Origin: Promethearchaeota archaeon
GTDB lineage: Archaea > Asgardarchaeota > Lokiarchaeia > Sigyniarchaeales > SOKP01
Reading direction: 5' to 3'
NCBI GenBank assembly: GCA_029838195.1
Contig: JALGVJ010000006.1
Coordinates: forward strand, 97,093 to 161,092
Length of the DNA: 64,000 nucleotides
Shown here: piece by piece, positions 18,775 through 28,255 of the stretch
How the letters are laid out: the number at the start of each line of letters is the position of its first letter
How positions within the stretch are numbered: position 1 is the stretch's first letter
Notes under the pieces: model-generated
Seen by the model: the letters and a program-made list of their open reading frames with translations, nothing else
Told to the model about the DNA's origin: nothing
The model's database searches: none
Made by a program: the position numbers and the translations under genes

Positions 18775-20613
18775 TCAAGCTTTTTTATTTAATTTTTTAA
18801 TTATTTCTCCAGCAACTTTTTTATTTACTACGCTCGTTAATTCTTCAAAAGAGGCTTTTTTAATCCCTTCCAAGCTTCCAAAGGTCATCAGTAGTTTATT
18901 TCTGGTAGCGGGACCAATTCCTTTTATTTCGTCCAAAATTGAGCCCGTTATTTTTTTCTTTCGTTTAATTTCATGAAGTCGTTTAGCAAAACGATGGGCT
19001 TCATCCCGAATTCTCTGAAATAATTTTAAAACTGGTGAGTTTTCCGGTAATAGAATCGGATCTTGCTTATTGGGAAGATAGATCTCTTCTAATTTTTTGG
19101 CAAGTCCAATGATGGGAATGGATAAGTTTAATTCCTTTAATACTTCCAACCCAGCATTTAATTGGGGTTTTCCTCCATCTACTAAAATTAAATCTGGTAA
19201 CTCTTTATTTTTCTTTAAAAGGGACATGTATCTTCGTTTAATTATTTCTTTCATCATGGCTACATCATCAGGCGTGGATTTTGACACCACGTTATAATGA
19301 CGATAATTTTTTTTATCGGATTTTCCGTCTAGAAAATATACCATAGAACCAGTAGCGTTTTTCCCTTCAATATTAGAAATATCAAATCCCTCGATTCTTC
19401 TGGGGATGGTGGGCAAGTCTAAAAGTTCTTTAATTTTTTCTAAAATAGTATTGATATTTTCTTCTTCTTTTTCTTGAATGGCATCCATTTGTATTTGTTG
19501 TTCTACCATGACCCGAGCGTTTTTATGAGCAATTCGTACTAATGCTTCTTCTTTTTCATCACGTGACACGCGTAATTTAACGTTTTTCTTGGTCTCAAGC
19601 AAGAGTTCCTTTAATAAGGTAAAGTGCTCGTTCCATTGTGGAAGGATGATAGTATCAGGGACCAGATGATTTTCATCTTGATAATATTGTTCTAATAAGT
19701 GACTCAAGATTTCTTCTCTCAAAACGATTTTATCTTTTAAATCAATAAGAAAGGCACTCTTGTTAGACATGCGGCCATCTCTAACGTGAAGGATTACTAA
19801 TGCGAAATATCTATTTTGCTCATCAAGAAAATAATTGATTATATCTTTGTTCGCTTGAGAATCTAATAAAACGTTTTGTTTCGTGGTCGAATGATTGATG
19901 GATTCTATTTTATCCCTCCAAAATGCGGCGAGTTCATAATTCTGAGATCCTGCAGCGTTTAACATCTTTTCTTGAAGTTCATTGATTAATTTAGCGGTAT
20001 TTCCTTTTAAAAATAATTCAATCCCTTTAATATTTTCAAGGTAAGCTTCTTTAGAAATCGCATTAATGCAAGGCCCCGGACATAATTTAATTTGATAATA
20101 TAAGCACGGTCGCTCTCTTCTTTTAACCTTTTTTTTACAAGAACAATAGGGAAAGATCTTTCTCAAATCCCGTAATATTCTCTGAATTTCTTTTTTATCG
20201 GTATAAGGTCCGAGTAGCGTGTTGTTCTTTGCAAATTTTTCTGGTCCCCGAATGATGCGAATGCGTGGAAATTCTTCAGAATAAAAAATACAGATCCATG
20301 GATAAGATTTTGAATCTCGCATGATAACATTAAATCGAGGATAATGCTTCTTTATTTGAAGATTTTCAAGAATGAGTGCCTCTTTTTCATTTTGCGTTAC
20401 TATATATTCAATGGAGTGAATGTTTTTGACCATTTCTCTTATTTTTTCTTCATAATAAGGATCATTATAAGTAGATTTTCCAAAATATTGAGAAACCCTG
20501 CTTCTCAAGTTTTTTGCTTTTCCCACGTAAATGATTTCATTATTTTTATTTTTGAACATGTAAATGCCGGGATCTTTCGGCAAGCTCTTTCTTTGCAATT
20601 CTAAATCTGACAT
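18775..20613 (-). CDS. uvrC: UvrC, excinuclease ABC subunit C
   Basis: A 612-residue UvrC of normal length and order: N-terminal GIY-YIG nuclease (GIYMF...IYVGKAKNLRSR, about 16-43) for the 3' incision, a cysteine-rich loop CSCKKKVKRRERPCLYYQIKLC, a UVR (UvrB-binding) helix pair near 200-235, the RNase H-like domain for the 5' incision (IEGFDISNIEG..., LILVDGGKPQLN), and C-terminal HhH motifs (GIGPATRNKLL). It cuts on both sides of damaged DNA together with UvrAB, which are not in this window. UvrABC in archaea is considered bacterial in origin. It is transcribed alone. Confidence 0.97.
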   Translation of the reverse strand: MSDLELQRKSLPKDPGIYMFKNKNNEIIYVGKAKNLRSRVSQYFGKSTYNDPYYEEKIREMVKNIHSIEYIVTQNEKEALILENLQIKKHYPRFNVIMRDSKSYPWICIFYSEEFPRIRIIRGPEKFAKNNTLLGPYTDKKEIQRILRDLRKIFPYCSCKKKVKRRERPCLYYQIKLCPGPCINAISKEAYLENIKGIELFLKGNTAKLINELQEKMLNAAGSQNYELAAFWRDKIESINHSTTKQNVLLDSQANKDIINYFLDEQNRYFALVILHVRDGRMSNKSAFLIDLKDKIVLREEILSHLLEQYYQDENHLVPDTIILPQWNEHFTLLKELLLETKKNVKLRVSRDEKEEALVRIAHKNARVMVEQQIQMDAIQEKEEENINTILEKIKELLDLPTIPRRIEGFDISNIEGKNATGSMVYFLDGKSDKKNYRHYNVVSKSTPDDVAMMKEIIKRRYMSLLKKNKELPDLILVDGGKPQLNAGLEVLKELNLSIPIIGLAKKLEEIYLPNKQDPILLPENSPVLKLFQRIRDEAHRFAKRLHEIKRKKKITGSILDEIKGIGPATRNKLLMTFGSLEGIKKASFEELTSVVNKKVAGEIIKKLNKKA

Positions 20614-20834
20614 TCTTAATACGTGCGGATTATTTTTGATTCAACACCAAGCCGATTGTATATATTTTATTACGATAAACATCTCTCAACTAATAAATAA
20701 TTAAATTTCCATGAGTTTAAATTTATTTGTTATAAAACCATGCATCTTGTTAAGAAACAAGGTTTTTTTATCAAGAACACTTGATGTTTACATGAGTATT
20801 TTTTAAATGATTATCGGAAAGGATTTACTTTTCC

Positions 20835-21029
20835 ATGAAAAAAATTAAAATTTGCCCGAAATGCAAAAGCTCGCGGTTAAAAGCCGCCATGAACGTGAGT
20901 GGATGGCTTGCTCCGGACTTGTATGAATGCTGGGATTGTAATTACGTGGGGCCCCTTTATCTTGAAATGGATCTGGAAGAATATGAACAATTAAGAAAGA
21001 AAGAACAAGAAAAAAATAATAAAGATTAA
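20835..21029 (+). CDS. Small zinc-ribbon protein
   Basis: A 64-residue protein with one zinc ribbon: CPKC (near residue 8) and CWDC (near residue 33), then an acidic, Lys/Glu-rich tail. Such stand-alone ribbons are common in archaea and often bind nucleic acid or other proteins; no specific role can be given. It lies between divergent uvrC and convergent rbcL. Confidence 0.7.
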   Translation: MKKIKICPKCKSSRLKAAMNVSGWLAPDLYECWDCNYVGPLYLEMDLEEYEQLRKKEQEKNNKD

Positions 21030-21080
21030 ACCTAAATCTTTACAATTTTAAAAAGTATTATTTTAAAAAAAATCAACCTT

Positions 21081-22394
21081 TCAACTCCATTTCGATAGTG
21101 CTTTAGCTAATTCGTCATGAGTCTTTGCATGGTCTTCCAGGGACGTGCCTTTTAGAGTGGCTTCTAACGCTTGTACTATTGCTTTAGCACCTGCTTTCGT
21201 TCCATCCGGATGGCCATGACAACCTCCTCCAAATTGGTATACCATGTCGATTCCCAAAATATCTATTAAAGCAGGAACGTGTAAAGGACTTAATCCACCA
21301 GAGGCCACGGGAAGAACCGGCTTAATTACCCCCCAATCTTGGTCTAAACGAGTTAAATCATTCCCTATTATTATTTGCTGAGTAATGGTTTCATTAATCT
21401 CCAGCACTTCCTTTTTTCCGCCTTCCATTTTCCCGATGATTGTACCTGTATGGAGTTGGTCCATGCCGATTAGACGCATTATTTTTGCCAACACGAGCAT
21501 GGTTAAACCGTGTTTTTTATTGCGCGTGAGAGCTGCGTGGAGAGCTCTATGTGCATGAATGACAAGGTTTTTATCCTCTAAATAATCCCGCAATTCTTGT
21601 AAAGCGGAAAATCCAACGGTGAGAATATCGACCATGACATATTCTCCTCCATTATCTGCCACGAAATCAGCCCGTTTTTTCATGATGCTCATTTTTGCCG
21701 TGATATTTGGCATATAAATTTTTTTATCCCCCGTTTCATTTTCTATTTTATCCCGAATTTTTAGTGTTTCCTCGATTCGTTTTTCGAACCGATTAAAAGT
21801 CATGTTCGTGAGATTTTCATCATCTTTTACGATATCCAAGCCTCCCTCCCAGGCTTCTCCACAGACTCTGGCGTGTTCCGTTTCATTCAATCCTACTTTT
21901 GGCTTCACGATAGTGCCAAGGAGCGGTCTTCCATGAACTTTTAAGGTGTTGCGTATGCCTTCTATACCAAATTTTGGCCCCTTATAGGAATTTACGATGT
22001 CTCTTGGAAAAGAGATATCTAATAATCTCAAATTTTGTAAGGCTTTCATGCCAAAGATATTCCCTGCGACGGCACTGAGTATTTGAGGCATGTTATCCAT
22101 CTCAAAAAGTTCCTTAGTATAGGCGATTTTTATGACTTGATTTTCTTTATCGATGTAAAAAACCGATGGTTTCAATCGTTTGGCGATTTCTGGAGAAAGC
22201 GTTACAATATCCGTCCACGTGCCGATAGAACTTTCTTTTGCGATTTCCATGCTGGCGTGTTCTAGACTTTTACAAGAAGGTGCCTTTTCCACATGATACA
22301 TGGCAATTAATTCGTTCTCATCGGGCACGTGATCTAAATCTACATAATCAATAACTTGTATCACCTCTTTCTTCAAAAAGAGGGAAAATAACAA
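21081..22394 (-). CDS. rbcL: RuBisCO large subunit, archaeal form III
   Basis: A 437-residue RuBisCO large chain. Active-site elements are all visible: GTIVKPKVGL (substrate Lys), GGLDIVKDDE with the carbamylated Lys and the Mg-binding Asp and Glu, HAHRALHAA (His294 equivalent), QLHTGTIIGKMEG (His327 and loop-6 Lys334 equivalents), ASGG (Ser379) and FGGG. Form III enzymes act in the archaeal AMP salvage pathway, turning ribulose-1,5-bisphosphate and CO2 into two 3-phosphoglycerates. No small subunit or AMP phosphorylase is nearby. The start may be the TTG at 22394 or the GTG at 22364; the AGAGGTGAT stretch between them complicates the choice. Divergent from eL22. Confidence 0.95.
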   Translation of the reverse strand: MLFSLFLKKEVIQVIDYVDLDHVPDENELIAMYHVEKAPSCKSLEHASMEIAKESSIGTWTDIVTLSPEIAKRLKPSVFYIDKENQVIKIAYTKELFEMDNMPQILSAVAGNIFGMKALQNLRLLDISFPRDIVNSYKGPKFGIEGIRNTLKVHGRPLLGTIVKPKVGLNETEHARVCGEAWEGGLDIVKDDENLTNMTFNRFEKRIEETLKIRDKIENETGDKKIYMPNITAKMSIMKKRADFVADNGGEYVMVDILTVGFSALQELRDYLEDKNLVIHAHRALHAALTRNKKHGLTMLVLAKIMRLIGMDQLHTGTIIGKMEGGKKEVLEINETITQQIIIGNDLTRLDQDWGVIKPVLPVASGGLSPLHVPALIDILGIDMVYQFGGGCHGHPDGTKAGAKAIVQALEATLKGTSLEDHAKTHDELAKALSKWS

Positions 22395-22436
22395 AAATTT
22401 TATCTTATCTTTAATTCTCTAGCTCGTGATTATATC

Positions 22437-22736
22437 ATGAGCTCGGATACCAAAAAAATGATAAAAGTCGATCTTAAAGACTTGCTTTTCAAGGGAGAAC
22501 AACACGTAGAAGATCTCGTGCGATTTTTAAATGAAGCTCTGCCTCTCGTTGAAATCACCCGAAATGGGAATGTTTTAGAGTTAAATGTACATTCAACTTT
22601 ATCAAAGCGGGCAGTGAAGCTAAGATTAAAAAAATTCTTTCATAAAAACAAATTGAAAGATGATTTACGGGCCATCTCTTTTCCAGAAGGATATATCATA
22701 AAGGAAAAAAAGCGCCCGGAATTAACCTATTATTAA
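22437..22736 (+). CDS. Ribosomal protein eL22 homologue
   Basis: A 99-residue basic protein. The segment VEDLVRFLNEAL corresponds to the helix near the start of eukaryotic L22e, and LSKRAVKLRLKKFFHKNKLKD matches the most conserved eL22 part ([24 protein letters not shown] in eukaryotes), followed by the LRAIS strand. Eukaryotic eL22 sits on the large subunit; it was long regarded as eukaryote-only, but homologues have been reported in Asgard archaea. The acidic C-terminal tail of the eukaryotic protein is missing. It is divergent from rbcL with only 42 bp between the annotated starts. Confidence 0.78.
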   Translation: MSSDTKKMIKVDLKDLLFKGEQHVEDLVRFLNEALPLVEITRNGNVLELNVHSTLSKRAVKLRLKKFFHKNKLKDDLRAISFPEGYIIKEKKRPELTYY

Positions 22737-22791
22737 TTCGTTTCTATTATTAGGGACATAGAAATTAATAACTTAATTTCTTATTTTAAAT

Positions 22792-23760
22792 GTGGATTTT
22801 AGAAAATCATGTCTCATGATAAGCTCATTGAATGACGTGATACGATGTTCTACCCTGGCAAGCTTGCTAGAAATTGCGGGATGGCCCAAGCCGGGAAACG
22901 TGCATCGCACGAGAGATTTTAAAGACGCTCGGTATGAACATTTTTTAGCGGGAGTTGTTGCCATGCAACCTTGTTTTAGGACATTTTGCGAAAGAATTTT
23001 TAAGAATTGTTCAGAAAAAGATAAAGGATTGGAACGAGTCAAACTTGGTAATTTCTATAAGGAAGCGGCAGAAGCGATGATGATATGGCAAAAAGGAGGC
23101 AATGTATTATTAGGCCATGTTTTGATCTTGGCTCCTTTAGTAGCATCTGCTGTTTTATGTCTGAAATTTAATGAAAGGGATTTATTCTCCTTTAGAAAGT
23201 ACTTGGGGAATGTTATCAAAAGCGCTACTGTCGAAGACACTATTAATCTTTATGAAGCTATTCACATTTGTAACCCCGGTGGATTAGGTAAAGTTGAAAA
23301 ATATGATATAAATGATCCGGACGTTATTCATCAGTTAAAAGAAGATAATATCACGTTAAAGGGTATTTTTGAGTATTCGAAAGATTACGATCTCATCAGT
23401 CGTGAGTACGTGACGAATTTTAAAATCATTTTAGAAGAAGGATTACCATATTTTCTTGATATTTTTCACGAAACTGGCGATATTAATATTGCCACGGTTA
23501 ATACTTATTTGAAATTACTTGCTTCTCATCTTGATACCTTGGTAATTAGAAAATCGGGACATGAGGCTGCGAGGATGATTTCTAATGAAGCCTTGAAAAT
23601 TTTAAAACATGAAGGGATAATGACTAGAAAGGGAAGGATCTTGACAAAAAAATTAGACAAGAAACTACAAGCGCAGAATGGAAGAATGAATCCCGGAACT
23701 ACGGCAGATTTAGTCTCCGGAATAATTTTCATTGCACTAGCGCTTGGCATTAAATTTTAA
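22792..23760 (+). CDS. CitG/MdcB-like triphosphoribosyl-dephospho-CoA synthase family protein
   Basis: A 322-residue protein with the CitG family signatures: LASLLEIAGWPKPGNVHRTRDFKDARY near the N terminus (substrate loop KPGNVHR) and QKGGNVLLGHVLILAPL in the middle (GGN.LLG). Bacterial CitG makes the prosthetic group of citrate lyase from dephospho-CoA and ATP. Archaeal homologues occur without citrate lyase, and no lyase gene is present here, so the real substrate may differ. An alternative start is the ATG at 22816. It follows eL22 on the same strand by 55 bp. Confidence 0.88.
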   Translation: MDFRKSCLMISSLNDVIRCSTLASLLEIAGWPKPGNVHRTRDFKDARYEHFLAGVVAMQPCFRTFCERIFKNCSEKDKGLERVKLGNFYKEAAEAMMIWQKGGNVLLGHVLILAPLVASAVLCLKFNERDLFSFRKYLGNVIKSATVEDTINLYEAIHICNPGGLGKVEKYDINDPDVIHQLKEDNITLKGIFEYSKDYDLISREYVTNFKIILEEGLPYFLDIFHETGDINIATVNTYLKLLASHLDTLVIRKSGHEAARMISNEALKILKHEGIMTRKGRILTKKLDKKLQAQNGRMNPGTTADLVSGIIFIALALGIKF

Positions 23761-23833
23761 AGGGAAAAAGAAAAAAATTTTTTTGAAACGATGCTTTATT
23801 TAATCATAAATCGATAAAAGGGGTTGAGCGAAG

Positions 23834-24184
23834 CTGGTAAAATTCTGTGAATGTGGAGGATTAATGCTTCCTACTACCATTGACGGGAAAAAAGTGTTCA
23901 AATGTAAATGCGGAGCAGTCGAGCCATTTAATGATCAAGAAAGTAATTCCTATGTCCTCACGACTAAAGTCAAGCATTCCGCACGGGAAGAAATCATGAA
24001 TGCGGCGGAAATACTTAAATGGAAAGAAGAGAATCTAAGAAGCTCGATCAAAAATTTCAGGTGCCCTAAATGCGGTTATGATAAATGCCAATTAGAAACC
24101 AGGCAAACTCGTCGTGCGGATGAAGGAATGACCCATTTCATTATTTGTTTAAAATGCGGAAAAATGATTAAAATTGGGTCATGA
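23834..24184 (+). CDS. Transcript cleavage factor TFS / TFIIS-like, start codon unclear
   Basis: The C-terminal zinc ribbon reads CPKCGYDKC...QTRRADEGMTHFIICLKCG, with the Asp-Glu pair that stimulates RNA cleavage by RNA polymerase in TFIIS and archaeal TFS. The usual N-terminal ribbon is also there, but its first half (KFCECGGLM) lies before the first ATG at 23864; its second half is FKCKCG. The frame is open only from 23828 (a TGA lies at 23825-23827), and the only near-cognate start is CTG at 23834. So either a rare CTG start or a frameshift or sequence error near 23830 is involved. TFS rescues backtracked polymerase. Confidence 0.85.
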   Translation: MVKFCECGGLMLPTTIDGKKVFKCKCGAVEPFNDQESNSYVLTTKVKHSAREEIMNAAEILKWKEENLRSSIKNFRCPKCGYDKCQLETRQTRRADEGMTHFIICLKCGKMIKIGS

Positions 24185-24186
24185 AT

Positions 24187-24486
24187 TTACTGCTTGATTA
24201 TTTTATGAATGAGCTCATTTTCGGTAATTTTTCCTGGAAAATGAATCTTCACGATTTTATCTCGTGAGCGTATTCCGGCGATAATTTGAATATTTTTGGA
24301 GCTGATCCTTAATTTTTTTCTCAAAAGGGTTATTAATTCTTTGTTTGCTCTAAATTTCTGGGGAGAAGAAGTGAGAGTTATTTTTATTTTTTCTTCTTCA
24401 AGAGAAATGGATTTATTTTTAGAGCCTGCAATCACGTGGCATTTTAAGTGAAATTCGTGTTCGGATTTTTTTTCAATACCTTTCAT
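24187..24486 (-). CDS. DUF167 (YggU/UPF0235) family protein
   Basis: A 99-residue protein with the DUF167 pattern: a first strand HLKCHVIAGSKNKSI, the central KITLTSSPQKFRANKELITLLRKKL (the conserved P...KANk.L segment), and IIAGIRSRDKIVKIHF (G..SR.K). The family fold is a small alpha/beta domain of unknown function found in all domains of life. It ends 3 bp from the convergent TFS gene, and its start lies 15 bp from the stop of the DHH gene upstream, so it is probably cotranscribed with it. Confidence 0.85.
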   Translation of the reverse strand: MKGIEKKSEHEFHLKCHVIAGSKNKSISLEEEKIKITLTSSPQKFRANKELITLLRKKLRISSKNIQIIAGIRSRDKIVKIHFPGKITENELIHKIIKQ

Positions 24487-24501
24487 GTTTTTTAAAAATG
24501 G

Positions 24502-25899
24502 TTATATAAAATCATTGATTTGTTCTTTTAATCTATTATAAGAAGGAATGGAAAGTCGAATTCCTCCTGCCAGCTTATGACCGCCACCAATTCCTCCAAG
24601 TTCTTTTTTAATTCGAGCTATGATTTGATTCACGCCCACGCCGTTATTTTTTTCCAAAAATTTTCGTGAACAACGAATACTTAATTTAATCATGTGATTT
24701 TTCTTTTCTTCTCCTCCTAAAAAGAGAATTTTATGGGGATCCAAGAGTTCGTTTACGGAACAAAAACTCGTGGTGTCCGACCAATTACTTGGAGGCAACC
24801 TATCTCCCACTTCAATGAATATAGCTTTTTCAGTTTCCGTTTTAGGAAGATTTAGCACTTCTTTTAAATTATGAGTCAAATTAGAAATATATTCTTGATA
24901 GAGACTTTTAGCTTGCCGGGAGGGAGATTTTTGTCCCGTTATAGAGAGAGCATGATGGATGTTTTTAAAGCAGAGGATATTCAATAAAAGGGCATGTTCA
25001 AAAGCAAAACTCAATAATCCACTTTTTTTTGGAAGGAGGCAATAATGGCCTCGGTTCTCCAATCCAATTTCTTGCTGAATTTTCTCGATTTCCGCATTAC
25101 TTAAATTTATAACTTTTTTATTCGGATCGATATTTAAATTTCTTAGAAATTTCTTGATCTTTGCATCTTCTTCTCCTCCCAAATCTTTAATGAAGGGCAA
25201 AATGCTATATTTTAATCCATTTTTAATGGTTTCGTGCATGGCGCCAAATAAAATCAAGCCTTCTTTATCTTCGACTATTTGTTCACGTACTAATTCTTCA
25301 TATACTTCCCGGTTAAATGATTCCAGCTTGTCCATGGGTCTCAAGGAATCTCCCGCAATTCCAATGGCAGTTAGCCAACCTTGAGCGAGGATGCTGGGAT
25401 CAACTTTACGGGCGAATAGATAAACCAGAGTAGCGCCTGCGATGTGGTCTAACCCATCAAATCCAAAAAGAGTAGGATTTAAGAAATGGAGATTTTCCGG
25501 ATGGGTTTTTATTTTATCGTAGGATTCGACTTCATGATGATCTAAAATGAAATAATGTTCATATGGGGTCTCTTCTATGATTGGTAATAATTCTTCAAGG
25601 TTTGAACCGATATCCGTGAGAAATAAAGTAGTCTCCTTGGCTTTTTTGGAATCTTTTTTAGGCAGTATTCCTTTTAAATATTCTGCCCATGAGACGGATC
25701 GATTATAGATGAAATAATCAAACTCTAAATGTTTTTTAAATAATAAATTTTGGATGAGGTGTAAACTGGAGATGCCATCTGCATCATTATGACTGATTAA
25801 AATAACATTATTTCCGCATTGATCTAAAAAGTGATTTACGGTATTATCCAATTCTGTTAAAAATTTCTCAAGATCAGGTTCTGAAGCCATTAATATCAA
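24502..25899 (-). CDS. DHH-family phosphoesterase (RecJ-like/GAN-type)
   Basis: A 465-residue DHH-DHHA1 protein. The motifs are SHNDADG (37-43, metal-binding Asp residues), LTDIGSN, FILDHHEVES (the DHH motif) and GIAGDS; the C-terminal DHHA1 substrate-binding motif is GIGGGHKLAGG near 437-447. This is the layout of archaeal RecJ homologues, single-strand-specific nucleases that in some archaea bind GINS in the replisome (GAN) or act in Okazaki or recombination processing. An oligoribonuclease role is the main alternative. It starts at 25899; a second ATG lies four codons in. Confidence 0.9.
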   Translation of the reverse strand: MILMASEPDLEKFLTELDNTVNHFLDQCGNNVILISHNDADGISSLHLIQNLLFKKHLEFDYFIYNRSVSWAEYLKGILPKKDSKKAKETTLFLTDIGSNLEELLPIIEETPYEHYFILDHHEVESYDKIKTHPENLHFLNPTLFGFDGLDHIAGATLVYLFARKVDPSILAQGWLTAIGIAGDSLRPMDKLESFNREVYEELVREQIVEDKEGLILFGAMHETIKNGLKYSILPFIKDLGGEEDAKIKKFLRNLNIDPNKKVINLSNAEIEKIQQEIGLENRGHYCLLPKKSGLLSFAFEHALLLNILCFKNIHHALSITGQKSPSRQAKSLYQEYISNLTHNLKEVLNLPKTETEKAIFIEVGDRLPPSNWSDTTSFCSVNELLDPHKILFLGGEEKKNHMIKLSIRCSRKFLEKNNGVGVNQIIARIKKELGGIGGGHKLAGGIRLSIPSYNRLKEQINDFI

Positions 25900-26106
25900 T
25901 CTAAATGCTTTTTAATTAAAAGAGGAAGGATGATGATGATGTACAAAATTATACACAAATCCATGTTACATTTTATATAGAAATTTGAAAATTTATCTTT
26001 TCTTTTTTAGAGAGAGCATGAATTATAAAATTTAAAATCTGAGAAATAATTATTTGATCTATATTATTATTTTAAGCTTCCATGTATGAAAATGGATTAA
26101 AAAAGG

Positions 26107-27840
26107 ATGAGAAAAGAGCATTTACTTAGAAAAATCGTTTACTTTCTGATAATCACGAGCCTCCTCTTAACATGTTTTAACAACATTAGGGGAGAAGGAG
26201 ATAATAGAATATCTTCTCTAAAAATTTCCCCCCAAGAACCTGTCCTGGAGCCTCAATTATTTTCCAAGGAGGATTTCGAGCCAATTCTTGAGGAAGAACG
26301 ACAAGGGTTGGGCTCTGTATCCATTACCAATCTTTTATTTAATGAATCGGGGTTTTTCAACCATTCCGAACAATATCCTGCTTATGATCTAGATCTGAGG
26401 ACTAAAGCGCTCAATATCAGTTATGAGAAAACGGAACTCATTAGAACCGTGAAAGAAGCAACCGTGGATGCTTTTGAAGAAGTATCACCGTCGTCTAATA
26501 TCATCACGGTGGAATTAAACGAAAGCCTAAGGGTGAAGTATGATACTTCCATCGATCTATTAGAAGGCTATTTAGTATACGGTCCACGATTATATCCCTG
26601 TCTATTAAATCGCTTGTACGCTCATAATGCCTCTTCTTCAATAAAAGAAGTTTATGAGGGAAATTATACCATCGATGATAGGAAAAACGTGATTTTTTAT
26701 TATTCCACCTTCTTTAACGGAGCTGAACAAGGAGATTTCAAGTTATATCTTATATGGCATTATAATATCACCTTAGAAGATTGGACGATAAATCAAGTAA
26801 AAGAAGAGGACCTTTTCATGAGCAGTTCCGAACAAAACATCACGGCTACCTTCAATTATAATTTTAACGTGTTAGGAAAGAAATTAAAAGGAGAAAAATT
26901 AACAGGAGCCTATCCATTCACCAGTTTACAAGTGGCCGCTGATAATTTAAACGTCACGTTAAGGATCAACATGCCAGATAGAGAATTGCTGGAAAATCAT
27001 GCATTTACCGGCCAAGGATATGTAGGATCCAATAACATCATATATGCCTCTTTTTCCGTTAATAATAGCTTATTCGACATGGATTTCGATGCCACCTTTA
27101 CCATAGAATTTTTAGACCCGGTCAACGTCACATGGGCAATTGATAGATTGATAGAAGGAACGAATTATCGGGAAAGAATCTATTTTCCAAACATCACCTG
27201 GGGGCCCGAACAATTATTCTTAAAATACGTGAAAATTGAAGAAAGAACGATCAGCATCGATCAAATAAAGGAAGTAACCTCTCAATTTGGACGTGTGGTG
27301 GAATATGTCGAAAAAAATTTCACGGAATTTCAACAAGTTGAAGAAAATAGCTTGATTTTTACCGAAAAAGTCATTCAGAGAAGGGGATTAGAAATTACCC
27401 TCCCTTATTTTATTAAAGGAGAAACATGCCCATTTCGAATCAAGTACGAGCCCTCTGAAGATTTGCGCGTGATCATCACGGATAATATTCGCATGCCCCT
27501 TCGAAATGTGGAAGTTAAAATCCTCTATTATGGCAGGGTTTTCGGCACGTATATTTCTAACACCTTCATTCAACCAACGTCAATTACTAAAACCGATGAG
27601 AACGGAGAAATTTTCATCCAAAATGTTCCTAACGGAGATTATACTGTAATTCTATACGAGCAAGGGACGCCCGTTTACAACTCAACAGTAATGGCTTACA
27701 AGAGGGTAAACTACGTTATAACTGATATATCTCATTTTCCTTTAGTCATTCTTTCCTTTTTAATTCCTAGTGCGATTTTTCTAATCTTGGGCGTGTTAAT
27801 ATATCTTCATTATAAAAAAGAGCGTGAAACTCGTACTTGA
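26107..27840 (+). CDS. Secreted, membrane-anchored protein of unknown function
   Basis: A 577-residue protein with an N-terminal hydrophobic signal or anchor (residues 10-25, YFLIITSLLLTCF), a long extracellular part rich in Asn-X-Ser/Thr sites and beta-strands, and a C-terminal membrane segment (about 545-568, PLVILSFLIPSAIFLILGVLIYL) followed by a basic tail. A late segment (ENGEIFIQNVPNGDYTVILYEQG) looks like a carboxypeptidase-regulatory or prealbumin-like beta-sandwich. No enzyme motif is visible. A surface structural or adhesion protein is likely. The ORF downstream overlaps its stop by 3 bp. Confidence 0.7.
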   Translation: MRKEHLLRKIVYFLIITSLLLTCFNNIRGEGDNRISSLKISPQEPVLEPQLFSKEDFEPILEEERQGLGSVSITNLLFNESGFFNHSEQYPAYDLDLRTKALNISYEKTELIRTVKEATVDAFEEVSPSSNIITVELNESLRVKYDTSIDLLEGYLVYGPRLYPCLLNRLYAHNASSSIKEVYEGNYTIDDRKNVIFYYSTFFNGAEQGDFKLYLIWHYNITLEDWTINQVKEEDLFMSSSEQNITATFNYNFNVLGKKLKGEKLTGAYPFTSLQVAADNLNVTLRINMPDRELLENHAFTGQGYVGSNNIIYASFSVNNSLFDMDFDATFTIEFLDPVNVTWAIDRLIEGTNYRERIYFPNITWGPEQLFLKYVKIEERTISIDQIKEVTSQFGRVVEYVEKNFTEFQQVEENSLIFTEKVIQRRGLEITLPYFIKGETCPFRIKYEPSEDLRVIITDNIRMPLRNVEVKILYYGRVFGTYISNTFIQPTSITKTDENGEIFIQNVPNGDYTVILYEQGTPVYNSTVMAYKRVNYVITDISHFPLVILSFLIPSAIFLILGVLIYLHYKKERETRT

Positions 27841-28154
27841 TTGTCATATTCGTCGATATGTTGGAAGATTTTTTAAGATTCTTAGAACAACGCATTATGG
27901 ATGAGGTTTTTTATGAATACAAAGAGCGCACGAGCTCGGATTTATCAATAAATAATAAAATCGAGATCGTGCTTCACTTCCTCTCGAAATTAGAAAATTT
28001 TCTCGTCCTTTACGAAACAAAATTAACCTTGGAAAATTTCACGCCTTCAGATATAGACCAGCAAATTATCAGGAAATTAAAAGAAGTTTTCAAGAAACAC
28101 GAGATTAAATTAATCAAAGGAAAAATACGGGAAATCTTTCTCTCTTACTCGTGA
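27837..28154 (+). CDS. Hypothetical small helical protein
   Basis: A 105-residue charged protein, predicted to be mostly helical (MLEDFLRFLEQRI..., NKIEIVLHFLSKLENFLVLYET, IIRKLKEVFKKHEIKLIKGKIREIF). No motif or family recognised. It follows the secreted protein: the TTG at 27837 overlaps that gene's TGA, while the ATG at 27858 (MLEDF) is the more ordinary start. It is convergent with the aIF2-gamma gene, about 100 bp away. Confidence 0.5.
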   Translation: MIVIFVDMLEDFLRFLEQRIMDEVFYEYKERTSSDLSINNKIEIVLHFLSKLENFLVLYETKLTLENFTPSDIDQQIIRKLKEVFKKHEIKLIKGKIREIFLSYS

Positions 28155-28255
28155 ATTTTTTGGTAGCCATCGGAAGATCCTTAGGAGCTTTTGAAGATAT
28201 CGAGTTCCTTAATATTATTATCATGCTAAGGTTCATTCACGCTAGTTTAGAACAA

